Shown in pieces: positions 1 to 9,903 of a DNA stretch of 64,000 nt (positions within the stretch are counted from its first letter, which is position 1; every line of letters starts with the position of its first letter). Under the pieces are notes generated by a model that was not told where the DNA came from, did no database searches, and was given only the letters and a program-made list of their open reading frames with translations. This DNA is from Verticillium longisporum (lineage: Eukaryota; Ascomycota; Sordariomycetes; Glomerellales; Plectosphaerellaceae): positions 4,464,001-4,528,000 of the forward strand of contig JAETXT010000007.1 of assembly GCA_019188255.1 (NCBI GenBank), read 5' to 3'. Both the position numbers and the translations under genes were made by a program.

Positions 1-2
1 GA

Positions 3-1097
3 TTCGGCTATGCCCTGTTCTTTGCGCCACGCGAGGACGGTGTTGGCGTAGGAGGGTCTGTCTACTGGGGTGTTGAGACGATTGAGAAGCTCTGCTTTAT
101 GGGAGGCATCATGACCGCTATTCTGGTCTGGGCCACCGGCATCTGGGATCGCGGCATCCGCTGGCCCAGACGCTGGTTCGCCATTTCTAACCGTGGCCTG
201 CGCGGCTTCAATGCGAAGCTCGTTATCATACGACGGCCTCTGTGGGCCGAAGTTGGCTCTACTGTCGGCTTCTTCCTGACCTATGGTCTTTTCTCCCACA
301 CGGCCAGTTCATCTTATCGCTACATTGATCCATCAATTCTGCGTGCCGTCGAGAAGGAGCTTCGCCTCACGACCGAGAAGCATCCCGCCCTGCCCATCCT
401 TACCGAAGACGAGGAGAAAGGCGGCCACGAAGAAGATCTTGCCCCAGGAGGCGACTACGTCAAGCTGTTGCTGCTAGCCAAACCTTTCACGCCAACATTC
501 CGAGAGAACTGGGAGCTGTACCGCACCGAATACTGGGAAAAGGAGAACGAGCGCCGCGCCCTCATCCTGAAGAAACTGAAGGAGCATGAGCGACGACTGG
601 CCAAGGAGACCTGGGGCATATTTTGGTGGTTGCCTTGGCATCGTATGGAAACCGGACGCCCACGCTCCTCGACAATACTTCAAAGCCGGAATCGCGATCA
701 GGATCATGACCCCGAGAAGCTCCATCCTCGAACTGCAGCCCTCGAGAAGCAGCACCGGCGCCGCGGTAGTAGCGTACGCCGGCGCAGCTCGACCAGCTCT
801 TCTCGCAGCCCTCTGCCGGCCGATGGCGAGGATGCACCCGTCAGTCGCAAAGCCAGCACGGCCTCTAATGCTTCGGATAAGAAGAGACGGAACAAGCTTT
901 CGACGAGCTCCAAGCCCAAGCGACCCAACGTGGAATCGAGGTCGGTGACACCGGACATTCCATCACCCCTAGCACGGGAGAGCAGCGTTGCTAGCGACGT
1001 GACATCATCGGATGTGGGAGGAGAGCGGATGCTGCGAAGCTCGTCGTCCAAGTCCAGCGTGGGCACGGGCCGGGATTCCAAATTGAGCGAAGCGTGA
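3..1097 (+). CDS. spo7: Spo7-like regulatory subunit of the Nem1-Spo7 phosphatase (5' partial)
   Basis: The frame is open from the window edge and ends at TGA 1095-1097, so the N-terminus lies outside the window; the first internal ATG at 99 is not the true start. The visible part has two hydrophobic segments (about CFMGGIMTAILVWATGIW and VGSTVGFFLTYGLFS) separated by a basic stretch with the Spo7-family order RWPRRW...SNRGLRGFNAKLV. A long charged, Ser/Arg-rich, probably disordered C-terminal tail of about 170 residues follows. In yeast, Spo7 binds Nem1 in the nuclear/ER membrane and activates dephosphorylation of the lipin Pah1, controlling phospholipid versus triacylglycerol synthesis. The tail is longer than yeast Spo7, as is common in filamentous fungi. 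Family assignment is by motif resemblance; the function is inferred from yeast. Confidence 0.8.
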   Translation, partial: FGYALFFAPREDGVGVGGSVYWGVETIEKLCFMGGIMTAILVWATGIWDRGIRWPRRWFAISNRGLRGFNAKLVIIRRPLWAEVGSTVGFFLTYGLFSHTASSSYRYIDPSILRAVEKELRLTTEKHPALPILTEDEEKGGHEEDLAPGGDYVKLLLLAKPFTPTFRENWELYRTEYWEKENERRALILKKLKEHERRLAKETWGIFWWLPWHRMETGRPRSSTILQSRNRDQDHDPEKLHPRTAALEKQHRRRGSSVRRRSSTSSSRSPLPADGEDAPVSRKASTASNASDKKRRNKLSTSSKPKRPNVESRSVTPDIPSPLARESSVASDVTSSDVGGERMLRSSSSKSSVGTGRDSKLSEA

Positions 1098-1931
1098 TGA
1101 ATGACAATTGACGAGTCTCCAAGAGACGATTTTACGAAGCTTTATTCCCTCCATGCGTGTCGAAAGTCTTCCCAACTCTGATGAATCCAAAACGAGAAGC
1201 GCTTCTACCAGCTGGGCCTGAGAGACATCAAGCTGATGGCGTTACTGCCACGTTTTCTCCACTTGCCGCCGTGCTAGTCAGGTACCGTGGCGCTGCGTCA
1301 CGAATCTCGGTATCGGATCATACTTTGTGGGTTGCCCGTAATCCCCAAGACGCTCGGCAGCAGGCGCCGAGCCCGACACACTGGGTCTCGCGGCCTGGCG
1401 ACCCTCAAGCTCTCAGCTTGCGCTACTCGTGACGCGTCACCAACATCCCATTCAACCCATTTGAGGTGAGCCTTCTCATACAGCAGTGTTGCCAGAAACA
1501 TGGCTCGCTGCCAAGCCAGTGAAGTCCCTCCAAATTCGATCCCCGTTACTGCTAGTTCCCATTCAGTCCACAATCGGCAACCCCGGCCTGCAGCCCAGCC
1601 AGGTAGTTGGTCAATCTATGTATGGGAACCCTGCTTTGACATCATTGGGGTCTGTAGTCATTGCGCGTCTCCCCCGCCTCACGCGTCAAGCCTCATGCCG
1701 TCGGGGACAAGGTGGTCTGCGAAGAAAGCCAGGCGCGGTTTGCCAAGATGGCGATGCCTGCTGTTCCTCTTATACCACGCCCTTGCCCTTGCCATTCCCG
1801 TTCCCAATGACTGTGCTGTATTAACCTGGAAATTGCCCTCATTCGTATGCACGACTCTTCGTGGCCCAGACATACAAACGCCCTTGCTTCCTCGATTGGA
1901 GCATCAATAGCAAGCAGAACTTTGGGATAGC
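1098..1931. other. Intergenic region, SPO7 3' end to PLD-like 5' end
   Basis: This is 834 bp between two genes on the same strand. Short open frames occur on both strands, but none has a recognisable domain or a believable exon structure. I see no repeat or RNA gene. It presumably holds the SPO7 3' UTR and the promoter of the downstream phospholipase-D-like gene. Confidence 0.5.
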
Positions 1932-4185
1932 ATGCCGGCGGCCGTTTCACAGGAAGCGGGCATCAGTGATGAGCTGGTGAAGCACTGCACGGCGCCTGAC
2001 AGTGTCACAACGCTGCTGGCCGAGGACCCCGCGCTAACGCCAGGTGATGCATGGAAAAGGCTGTACGGGGGCAAGGCAAAGCGGCGTGAGCAGAAGGAAA
2101 TTGAGGTCGACGGAGCGGTGCCGGCGTTGGATGAGTTGACTGGCCTGGAGCGCATCGCGGCTTGTGGAAAATGGGGGGACGCAAAGCCGAGCGAGCTGTT
2201 CCTGAGGGTATGTTACCACACTGGCCTCCAAATTACGTTGATGGGCTTACACGTCTGACCGAGTACATTAGATGTATGGTGCAGCCCTTGAATCGATTGA
2301 TGGCGATCTTGAGCAGGCTGTTGTGAGCCCGTCGCTCATGGGAAGCTGCGGCACGGTGCCCCTGACTATCATCTCGACGTAGGCTCCCCCTCTCTGCCTG
2401 AGTTGCGGTTCACGCGTACGCTTACCACGATGATAGTATACCAGACATCGCCCGCCACATGTCGAACCTCATTGTGCGCGCAGAAAAGGAGGTCTTCCTC
2501 GCAACAAACTACTGGATCAGCAGCGTCGCTGTGACCTTCATCACTAACGCCATCCGCGAGCTTGACCGTTGTGCCGGCGCCCGCGGCGTCAAGGTCGTTG
2601 TCAAGATCATTTACGACCGTGGCGCCGTCAAGCAGGTATACACACCGCACTACGACGTGGGCGAGAAGGAGTTCACTGATCCGCAGGTGGCGCTGCCGCG
2701 GCGCGCGGACATCCCCAACATTGACCTGCAGGTTCTCAACTATCACAAGCCCATGCTTGGGACCTTTCACTCCAAGTTCATGATCGTGGACCGAAGAATC
2801 GGACTGGTGCAGAGCAACAACATCCAGGACAACGCCAACCTGGAAATGGCGATACAGGTCGAGGGGCCTCTTGTCGATTCGTTGTACGACATGGCGCTCA
2901 TCACGTGGGATATGAATCTTGGCCAGGGAATGCCGATGATCAAATCGGCAGCGGCGGCAGGGGCAACATGCCCAGCTGGACGGTGGGGGGTGATGGGCAG
3001 TTCACGGTCGAGGGCAGATTGAGGGGATTCGACGCTGTCGTCGACCCGGCGAAGATGATTTGGAAGCAGCAGTTTGGGAAGCCGGACGACTTGATGAACG
3101 AAGGGCAGACGAATGGACACTCCGTGAATGGCCTCGATGGTTCTCGAAACGGCCTCAGCCCTAGGCTCTCCAACAAGCTCTCCGACGGCTCCTCGGCCGC
3201 TTTGACCGATGACAGTTCACAGCCCAGGACCCCAGAACAGAAGAATCACGACCTCCCTGAACACACTCACGACTCACCTCACTATGACAACTCTCTACCC
3301 GCCGAAATCGTCCGCCTCCAAACGTCTCTTCGGCCCTCTCCCTCCGAGGACATCTACCCCCCGCTCACACGGCACCTGAACCACACCGACGCCACCGCCT
3401 ACACCGTCCCACCTCGCCTCCATCCCGCACGCTTCCCTCCCTCCGAGCAGCCGACCCCCTACACCCCCCATCCTCGCCACTCGCCCGTGCCCATGGCCCT
3501 TGTCAACCGGCCGCCCCACGGCTCGCCAGACTCGAGCTCACTCTCGAACCCGCAAAACGCCGCCTGGCTCGCAGCCCTCGCACACGCCCGCTCCTCCGTC
3601 TTCATCCAGTCCCCAACCCTCAACGCCTCCCCCCTGCTCCCGGCCCTCCTCGCCGCCTGCGAGCGCGGTGTCCACGTCCACGCCTACATCTGCCTCGGCT
3701 ACAACGACGCCGGCGAGCTCCTGCCCCTGCAGGGCGGCCACAACGAGGCCGTCGCCCACCGCCTGCACGCCCAGCTGTCCGACGACGCGCGGCCGGGGCT
3801 GCTCTACCACTGGTACGTCGCCAGGGACCACGCCGCGCCGGTGCCGCACGGCCTCGGCGCGCGGGCCTGCCACATCAAGCTCCTCATCGCCGACGAGCGC
3901 GTCGGCGTCGTCGGCAGCGGGAACCAGGACACGCAGAGCTGGGCGCACAGCCAGGAGGTTAACGTCATGGTCGACTCGCCCGACATTTGCCGCTCGTGGA
4001 TCGATGCTCTGAGGCGGAACCAGAACACGGCCTTGTTCGGCCGGCTGCAGAGCGACGGCGTTTGGCGGGACGACAGGGGGGACGAGGTCGAGGGCGCCAT
4101 GGGCGTGGATGCTGGACGGTTCGCGTGGGCCAAGGGCATCATGGGCGCTGTCAAGAGGGTACAGGGCAAGGGAGGATTCGGTTAA
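1932..4185 (+). CDS. Phospholipase D-like protein with two HKD motifs
   Basis: Exon 1 is 1932-2207, exon 2 is 2272-2378 and exon 3 begins at 2437; introns 2208-2271 (GTATGT...TTAG) and 2379-2436 (GTAGGC...ATAG) keep phase. Two catalytic motifs are visible: HSKFMIVDRR followed by QSNNIQDN (about 2769-2835), and HIKLLIADER followed by GSGNQDTQSW (about 3871-3945). Both fit the HxK(x)4D...N pattern of the phospholipase D/cardiolipin-synthase superfamily. A variable linker of about 300 residues separates them. The reading frame changes by one base between about 2905 and 3000. The N-terminal frame continues through a plausible W...SAAAAG stretch, so a missing G in the G6 run at 2985-2990 fits best (about 710 residues). 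A weak intron 2905-2960 would also restore phase (about 691 residues). The substrate is unknown; lipid or phosphodiester hydrolysis or transfer is inferred from the family. Confidence 0.85.
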
Positions 4186-4535
4186 CACGTGTGTTGGTCT
4201 GAGACTGAGCACGTCTTCACAAGCCTTCACCGCCAAGATTGCAAAGGTTGTCATGTCAAGGGGACCAGATGGAACGCAGAGTCTGAGGGGTCATCCCTAT
4301 TTGCTGCGAGCAGTCGTCGGCACGCTCGCTAATAATGTACACCTAGCCAAGCCAAGTCTGGTGAAGTAACAACAAGGAAAGGAAAGAAGTTTAAAAACAG
4401 ACAAGCAAAATGAACAAGAGCCGCTGGCTAGAGCGACATGTGCTGTGGTCGGTGTCATACCATGTCCTGTCGGGTTGTACCAGTCCCATACTGCCGCCCT
4501 CTCCTCCCCCTACCTCGCATGCAACTCTAGTGCTG
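4186..4535. other. Convergent intergenic region
   Basis: This is 350 bp between the 3' ends of the PLD-like gene (+) and the LAM-like gene (-). It should hold both 3' UTRs. No gene or structured repeat is visible. Confidence 0.5.
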
Positions 4536-7500
4536 CTATCTTTTCTTGTCTTCCAAGGGTATCTCCTCGCCGGTTCTCTGCTTCCCAACAACGCCCTTGA
4601 GCACCTGGAGCTTTTCCTCTGTCACACGGATCGCCTCCTGGATCTCGCGTTCGTCCATGCGCTCCTCACGTATCTTTTCCTCCACTGTCCGCGGCTCGAT
4701 CGCCCGCTTGCGCGTCGGCATTGACCCGTCATGCAATCGCTCGAGCCCTACGCGTTCTTCGAGCCAGTCCCACAACTCTGTCTCTTCCCGGCGCCATATT
4801 TCCTCGTACGCGGCCGCCCTGTCAGGATATCCGTAGAACCCGACTTCGCGCCGCGCGCCCTGGCCAGGGAATCCGAACCATGCCGCCACAAGCAGGCCGA
4901 CGAGGAGACCGTACGTCACATTGCCCGTCATGAGTGGCTTCAGCAAGTCGGTGATCGGACCTAGTATGGGGCGCAGCGGCTCCAGCATTCCCCAGGTCTC
5001 GGGGGGGCGTTCTTGGCATGGCTCTTGTCCTCGCCCCCTGCACCCGACTGTAGGTTGCGGTTCTTGCGGCCCTTCTTCTTCTTCCCGGAGCCTATGTTGC
5101 CGGTCCCGGATCGCGGCCTCGAGGACACGGCAGCCTTGATGCTCGCCAAGAGGTCGCTGACATAGGTTGTTTGGCCCTCATTGGCGCCGCTCGTGATGGG
5201 GCCTACGCCTGTTAAGTATTATTCAATTGGCAGCTTATGGAACAACATACCTTTGAGCCAACTCTTGCCGGTCCACTCCAGGGTGCAGTTGACCTGGACC
5301 CTGGTTGAGTTGTTCTCGGCCCAAGACAGGCAGTACTTCGTCTTGACAATGAAGGCATTTCCACTGGGCACATCCGGGGTTTGGGTCGAGCAGGTAATGT
5401 TGACTGCTTTTTCCAAATCAATGTGGTCAATCGACTCGGACACGATGCACTTGGTCTTGCTCGGGCCGATGGAGCGGCCAAGTGGCTTCATGTTGGAGTA
5501 GGTCCGCGTCATGTTGTCCGAGCTCAACCCCTTTCTGTCCTCCATTTGGAGATCCCAACACTTGGCCTCGTTGACAAGCCACTTGGACATGAAAGTGACT
5601 GACGCAGGCCCAAACAAAAGATTGTACACTTTGCCCAGAGGGGCGGGAACAACGTCGTCTCCCACGATCTTTTCGTAGTGAGATGCCGCGTCACCGCACT
5701 CGGTAGGGGCATGGGTCGCAGGACCCGGGAAGTCGTCGGCGGGAATGGGTGGACCGACAGTATTGACGAGATCGGAAGGTGCGCCGTTAAGCACCGTCGC
5801 ACCAGAGGCCTTCCGTCCAATGACCTTATCGTGGTCCGACTCGGCTCCAGGTTCTTGGGGCTGCGATGGCTCGACCATGTCCTCTTCATCATCTTCATCG
5901 TAGATGTCATCACCATCTTCGCTCTCGTCATCCGAACCAGACATGCTCTGGTCGTCCAACTGGTCGTGAGCCCCCTCGATTTGGGAACCCTCATCGCCAA
6001 CATCAACCTTTTCCGTTTTGTCGCCTCCCGTCCCCTCGAGCTGCACTCCGTTCAGTGAACTCCTGAGTGTAGGATGCCCCAGTTTCCAAATGTTGACGAT
6101 GAGATCGTAGGTTGAGTCTCTGCTGGTGAAGCTTGCGAAAATGTGCTTGGCGTGTAATGTCGAGATCATGAGTCCATTCTTGAAAACGAGCGCCGTGCTT
6201 CTCTTCTCGACGGACACTATCTCGTCGAAGCTCATAACCAGAGTAGTCGACCAGCCCAGGATGTTGCTGCTGAAGCAGAGGTGCCCTTCGGACACGTATA
6301 GACGGCCGTGAGCCAGAATCTCCCGCTGCAGCGCACAGCTGTAATCTTCGATGAGATAGTCGTCGTCTGGCACGCTCTTGAACAGCGCATGGAAGTCTCT
6401 GTTTCGTTTCTTGCTCGAGACGGCGAAGCCCGTGAGCCTCTGCTGGCTGGTGTTAGCTGCCGGGTTGCCGAGAGAAGAGTTGGCTGCAGCGATGGCTGCG
6501 CCGATGGTTGTCCCGGTCCCTCTTGTTGCGGTCGAGCTTCCTCGGTGGCGGCGGCGGCCCAGGGCGCTCCGGACGCTGCCGCTGCGAGTTATGGCTGACT
6601 TGTCCTCGTAGAGGCTGGCAGGCGGCGGTGTGCGGTCGCCCAGGCCTCCATTCTCATAGAGTGAGCGTGGCGCGTTGTTCTGCGCGGGGCGAGCGTCATC
6701 AGAACCGTACTCATGGCTTGCGGCCGAGGAAGTGTCAGCGGCTGGCGCTGATTCCGATCTCGCGCGGGTCTCGGATCTGACCGACTCGGGAAATTTGGCC
6801 GTCATGGGAGTGCCTGAGATGCTCGGAGGGTCGACAATGCCAAGTTGGTTCAGCGTCAACTCGCCGTCGCCGAGCGTCTTAACGGCGGGCTCCTTGTCCA
6901 TGCTGGCGTTTCTGGAGGGAGAAAGCGGCGGTTCGACTTGGACTTGGTCTTCTTCCGGGAGGTCGGTCTGGTTCGCCTTCAGGTTGCTACTCTTCGGTGG
7001 CGTCTGGCCACTGGTGTTGTTTTGTAGAGTGTTACTGAACTGGTTGGCAGCGTTCTGTGCAGCTGAGAGCATAGACGAGAAGAAACCGTTCGAGTTTGAC
7101 GTTGTTGTGGCTGAAGGGCTCTCGGGTGTGGGCGTAAGAGGTACAAATGTGGTGTTTGACAGTTTGCTAGGACCAGCAGAGCCCGACCTGCTCCTGCGAT
7201 GTGTGATCAGATTGCCCCAAGGAGTAGGACCGTTGGAAGCATCTGCGCTCTGTTTCGTGGGCGACGGCGAGTGCTGACCGTTCTGGTTCGGGTCGGTCGG
7301 CGTAGGCGGGGTGTTGACAATGATTGGACCGGTCTTCTCGTTTGGCGGAGTAGTCGGTGCCGGTACAACGATAGAGATGCGGTTCGAGAGCGTCGAGGCG
7401 CGGGAGCGAGATTTGCGTTCGTTAGGGCGAGAGGAAGCGGCGGAAGCAGTTGTTGCTATGCTGTCGGCATCTGGCTCCGTGGGGTTGGACAGATCGGATT

Positions 7501-8816
7501 GCGATTGCGAGTTCAACAGGCTTGGCAGGCTCCGGTTCTTGTCGTCGTCCTCGGCAAGGCTCGCAGGCTTCCTCTCGGGACTGGTGCTGGGACTCGGGTT
7601 GGCGCTGCCACCAGGACTGGCGGCACTGCCGGCCAGGGACAAGTTGGACTTTTGGAGCGAAAGACGTTGGCGAGCTTCTTGCCGACTGGGGAGGGCGATC
7701 GCTTGGTGTCTTTTTGGGGCGGCTGCAAGCTAGTCCAGTCTTACTGCGAGCAGACAGACTGGATCGAGAGTCGGATTCGACCGACTCTGTGCGTTTGGAA
7801 AGGGGTGCGGTGGAGGATCGGGACGCCAGGTCGGGCACTGTCTGGTCCAGGCCCTGGGGCTCTGGAATATGGGTAGCTTGTATGATGGGGGACGATGTCG
7901 TCAGGTAGCCGATCTGGGAGGGGTGGGTTGAGATTGTTTCGGGGCGGTGCTTGAATGGCGATGGTGGTTGTGGCTGAGGGGCGATTCGAGGCGAAGCAGA
8001 AGTGGAAGCTGGCACGAATGAAGATGCTGGTGCTGGAGGTGATGCAGGTCTGCAGCAGGATGAGAAAATGCCAGGTCAGCCAAGAACGAAACGAAACGGA
8101 GGTGGTCGGGGATAGGTGCGTGGTGGTGGTGGTGGTGGTGGTGGTGGGTGGGTGGGTGGTGGGTTATGGGCGATGGGGTCATGGATACAGGTAGTAGACG
8201 TCAGTGCACGCGCAGCGCAGTGCAAGGGCCACAGGGGAAATGCAGTCAGCCTGGGCTAGCTCGCGCGCACTCGCTTCCAGCACGTCTAGTCGTCTCGCTT
8301 TCCATGGTGCGTTCCAGGCATGGATGGATGCCTGCAAGGGGCACCAGCGAGGACGGGCGCCGGGATGGTCGCTGTCCGAAGAACGAGGAACCCGAGCCCA
8401 TAGCTGACGGCTCGAACATCTTTTGACATGCCCACTGACGGCGGGCAGACAGAGGGGGGATCCGAAGATGAAGCAACGTGGGTAGAAGCAACTTACGAGT
8501 CATGATCTGCCCTCACACTTGCTGCACTGTTGCCATTGGGATCATTGGGATGCACATTGTTGCTGCCACTCTGATCCGCGCTGCTGAACCAGTTATGCCT
8601 TTTATCCATGGAGCTGCTGTCGCCGTCGGTGTAGTCGCTGCCCTGGTCGCCATCACCCTCTTCGAAATAGAGTGAAAACCTGGAGTCTCGGGTCGACTGG
8701 TCGGCTTGGTCATGTCCCTCTTGCTGCTGTCGTCTTTTACGTCGTCGTCGCTTGGCCACGATGGCTTTGGGAAGCAGTTTGCTTAAGCCGCCGTGGCTCG
8801 GATCAATGGGCTCCAT
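4536..8816 (-). CDS. Ysp2/LAM-family sterol transporter (GRAM + VASt + transmembrane anchor)
   Basis: Transcribed leftward from ATG 8816. Exon 1 is 8816-8497; intron 1 is 8496-8050 (GTAAGT...CTGCAG, 447 nt); exon 2 runs from 8049; a 42-nt intron is 5250-5209; the last exon is 5208-4536. A further intron starts at 7744 (GTAAGA) and ends at 7686 or 7678. The product has a long Ser/Pro-rich N-terminus, a GRAM domain (about 6420-6085, NRDFHALFKSVPDDDYLIEDY...), an acidic linker, a VASt domain (about 5760-5260) and one C-terminal transmembrane segment (VTYGLLVGLLVAAWFGF, about 4915-4865). LAM/Ltc proteins are ER-anchored and move sterol at ER-plasma membrane contacts; here a single VASt is present. 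The conserved C-terminal frame (ETWGMLEPLRP) is reached only if the G7 run at 5001-5007 gains one base. A second shift near the T4 run at 7650-7653 is needed if the 59-nt intron is used. Protein length is about 1240 residues. Confidence 0.87.
8119..8163. repeat. GTG/GGT microsatellite inside intron 1 of the LAM-like gene
   Basis: A run of GTG triplets passes into GGGT tetramers. It lies within the 447-nt first intron (8496-8050), about 70-110 nt before the acceptor on the transcribed strand, where it reads as a CAC/ACC-rich tract. Such a tract could influence splicing or simply be polymorphic. Confidence 0.85.
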
Positions 8817-9903
8817 TGGCTCGGGTTCTGTGAGCGTCCCCGTCTCCAGCGACCCAAGAGACCCCGAGGGGTACGGCAGGCGCGGTGTCGTTACGGATTA
8901 TACGAGACCGGATTCGGGTTGAGCGACGTCGCAGATGCCAACGAAAGCTTGTCGTTCTTCAGGGGTGCGGCGGTACGGTACCTTGGAGTGAAGCAATGTG
9001 ATGCGCAGTTGAATCTTAAAATCCCTCGACTCGGGGTATTTGGACAAAACGGCTTTCCTATTCTTCTCTGAGAATCGTGACCGTGTGCACCACGTCTTTC
9101 CTTCCTTCGTGCCCTTGCTGCTGGCTGCCCTTGCTGCGCGCTGCCTTCGTTCCTTCCCGCTTCCAGATGCCAATGCAGGCCTGGAGACAGAAGGAGCGTC
9201 ATCATCGCCCCAAACTGGGCAGTGGCTGCGGAGCTTCTGCTCCACATTCGCATGCCGTTGGAAGGCGCTACCCCATGAAGAGTGACACATGTACCACAAA
9301 GTCCAGCGACGCCACGAGGTGCCCAAGAAATACAGCGTGCTACTGGGTGAAATTGGGAACACCCCCATTCGAGAGATCGCCGATTCGCCTTCCGCATCGA
9401 CTCTCACGCCGCGTTGGACAGGTCCAATTCATCCAACTCCTCCAACGACTAATCCTCCGCTTTCTCTGTCTCCTCGGCCCCGAACTTCCTCAAAAGCCGT
9501 CCTAGCCGACGCGGCATCAAGGACCTGGGCCATGCGTGATCTTCCACCATTGTCTAGGTAACAGGCGAGAATTGGTCGGGCATTTGGCGACCGCCGTCAC
9601 ATTGAACTAGCCGTTCAAGACCGCGCCGCTAGTGCACGACAGAAATGGTTGCCTACCCATGCCCTTCAGGATGGAGCACACCCTCGCCTTCACGATGGAA
9701 TCTACCCCTGAACCTTCTTCAACAACCATCGAAGGGACGGGTCCTCGGGTTTCACAAACCTTGATCAGCATGCAGACAACACTTCTAGGTGCAATTCAAA
9801 CGCTAACCCCCTGGTATCATGCAACACAAACAAAGCCGCCAGGCACCCGCCATTCCCATACAACACCAGCGCACGGTCGCGTTCAGCACCCACCAGCGCT
9901 GGC
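8817..9903. other. Intergenic region upstream of the LAM-like gene
   Basis: This is 1,087 bp between the start of the LAM-like gene and the 3' end of the Bre4-like gene, both on the minus strand. Overlapping minus-strand frames of about 168 residues exist (8891-9407), but they have no recognisable domain. They are most likely chance frames in the 5' UTR and promoter. Confidence 0.45.

Noticed and set aside
1530..1560. TTCGATCC resembling a tRNA B box
   Set aside because: No matching A box at the right distance and no cloverleaf could be formed by eye; other TTCGA hits in the window failed the same way.
8891..9407. Two overlapping minus-strand frames of about 168 codons upstream of the LAM-like gene
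   Set aside because: They occupy the same DNA in different frames, have no domain and lie where the 5' UTR/promoter is expected.
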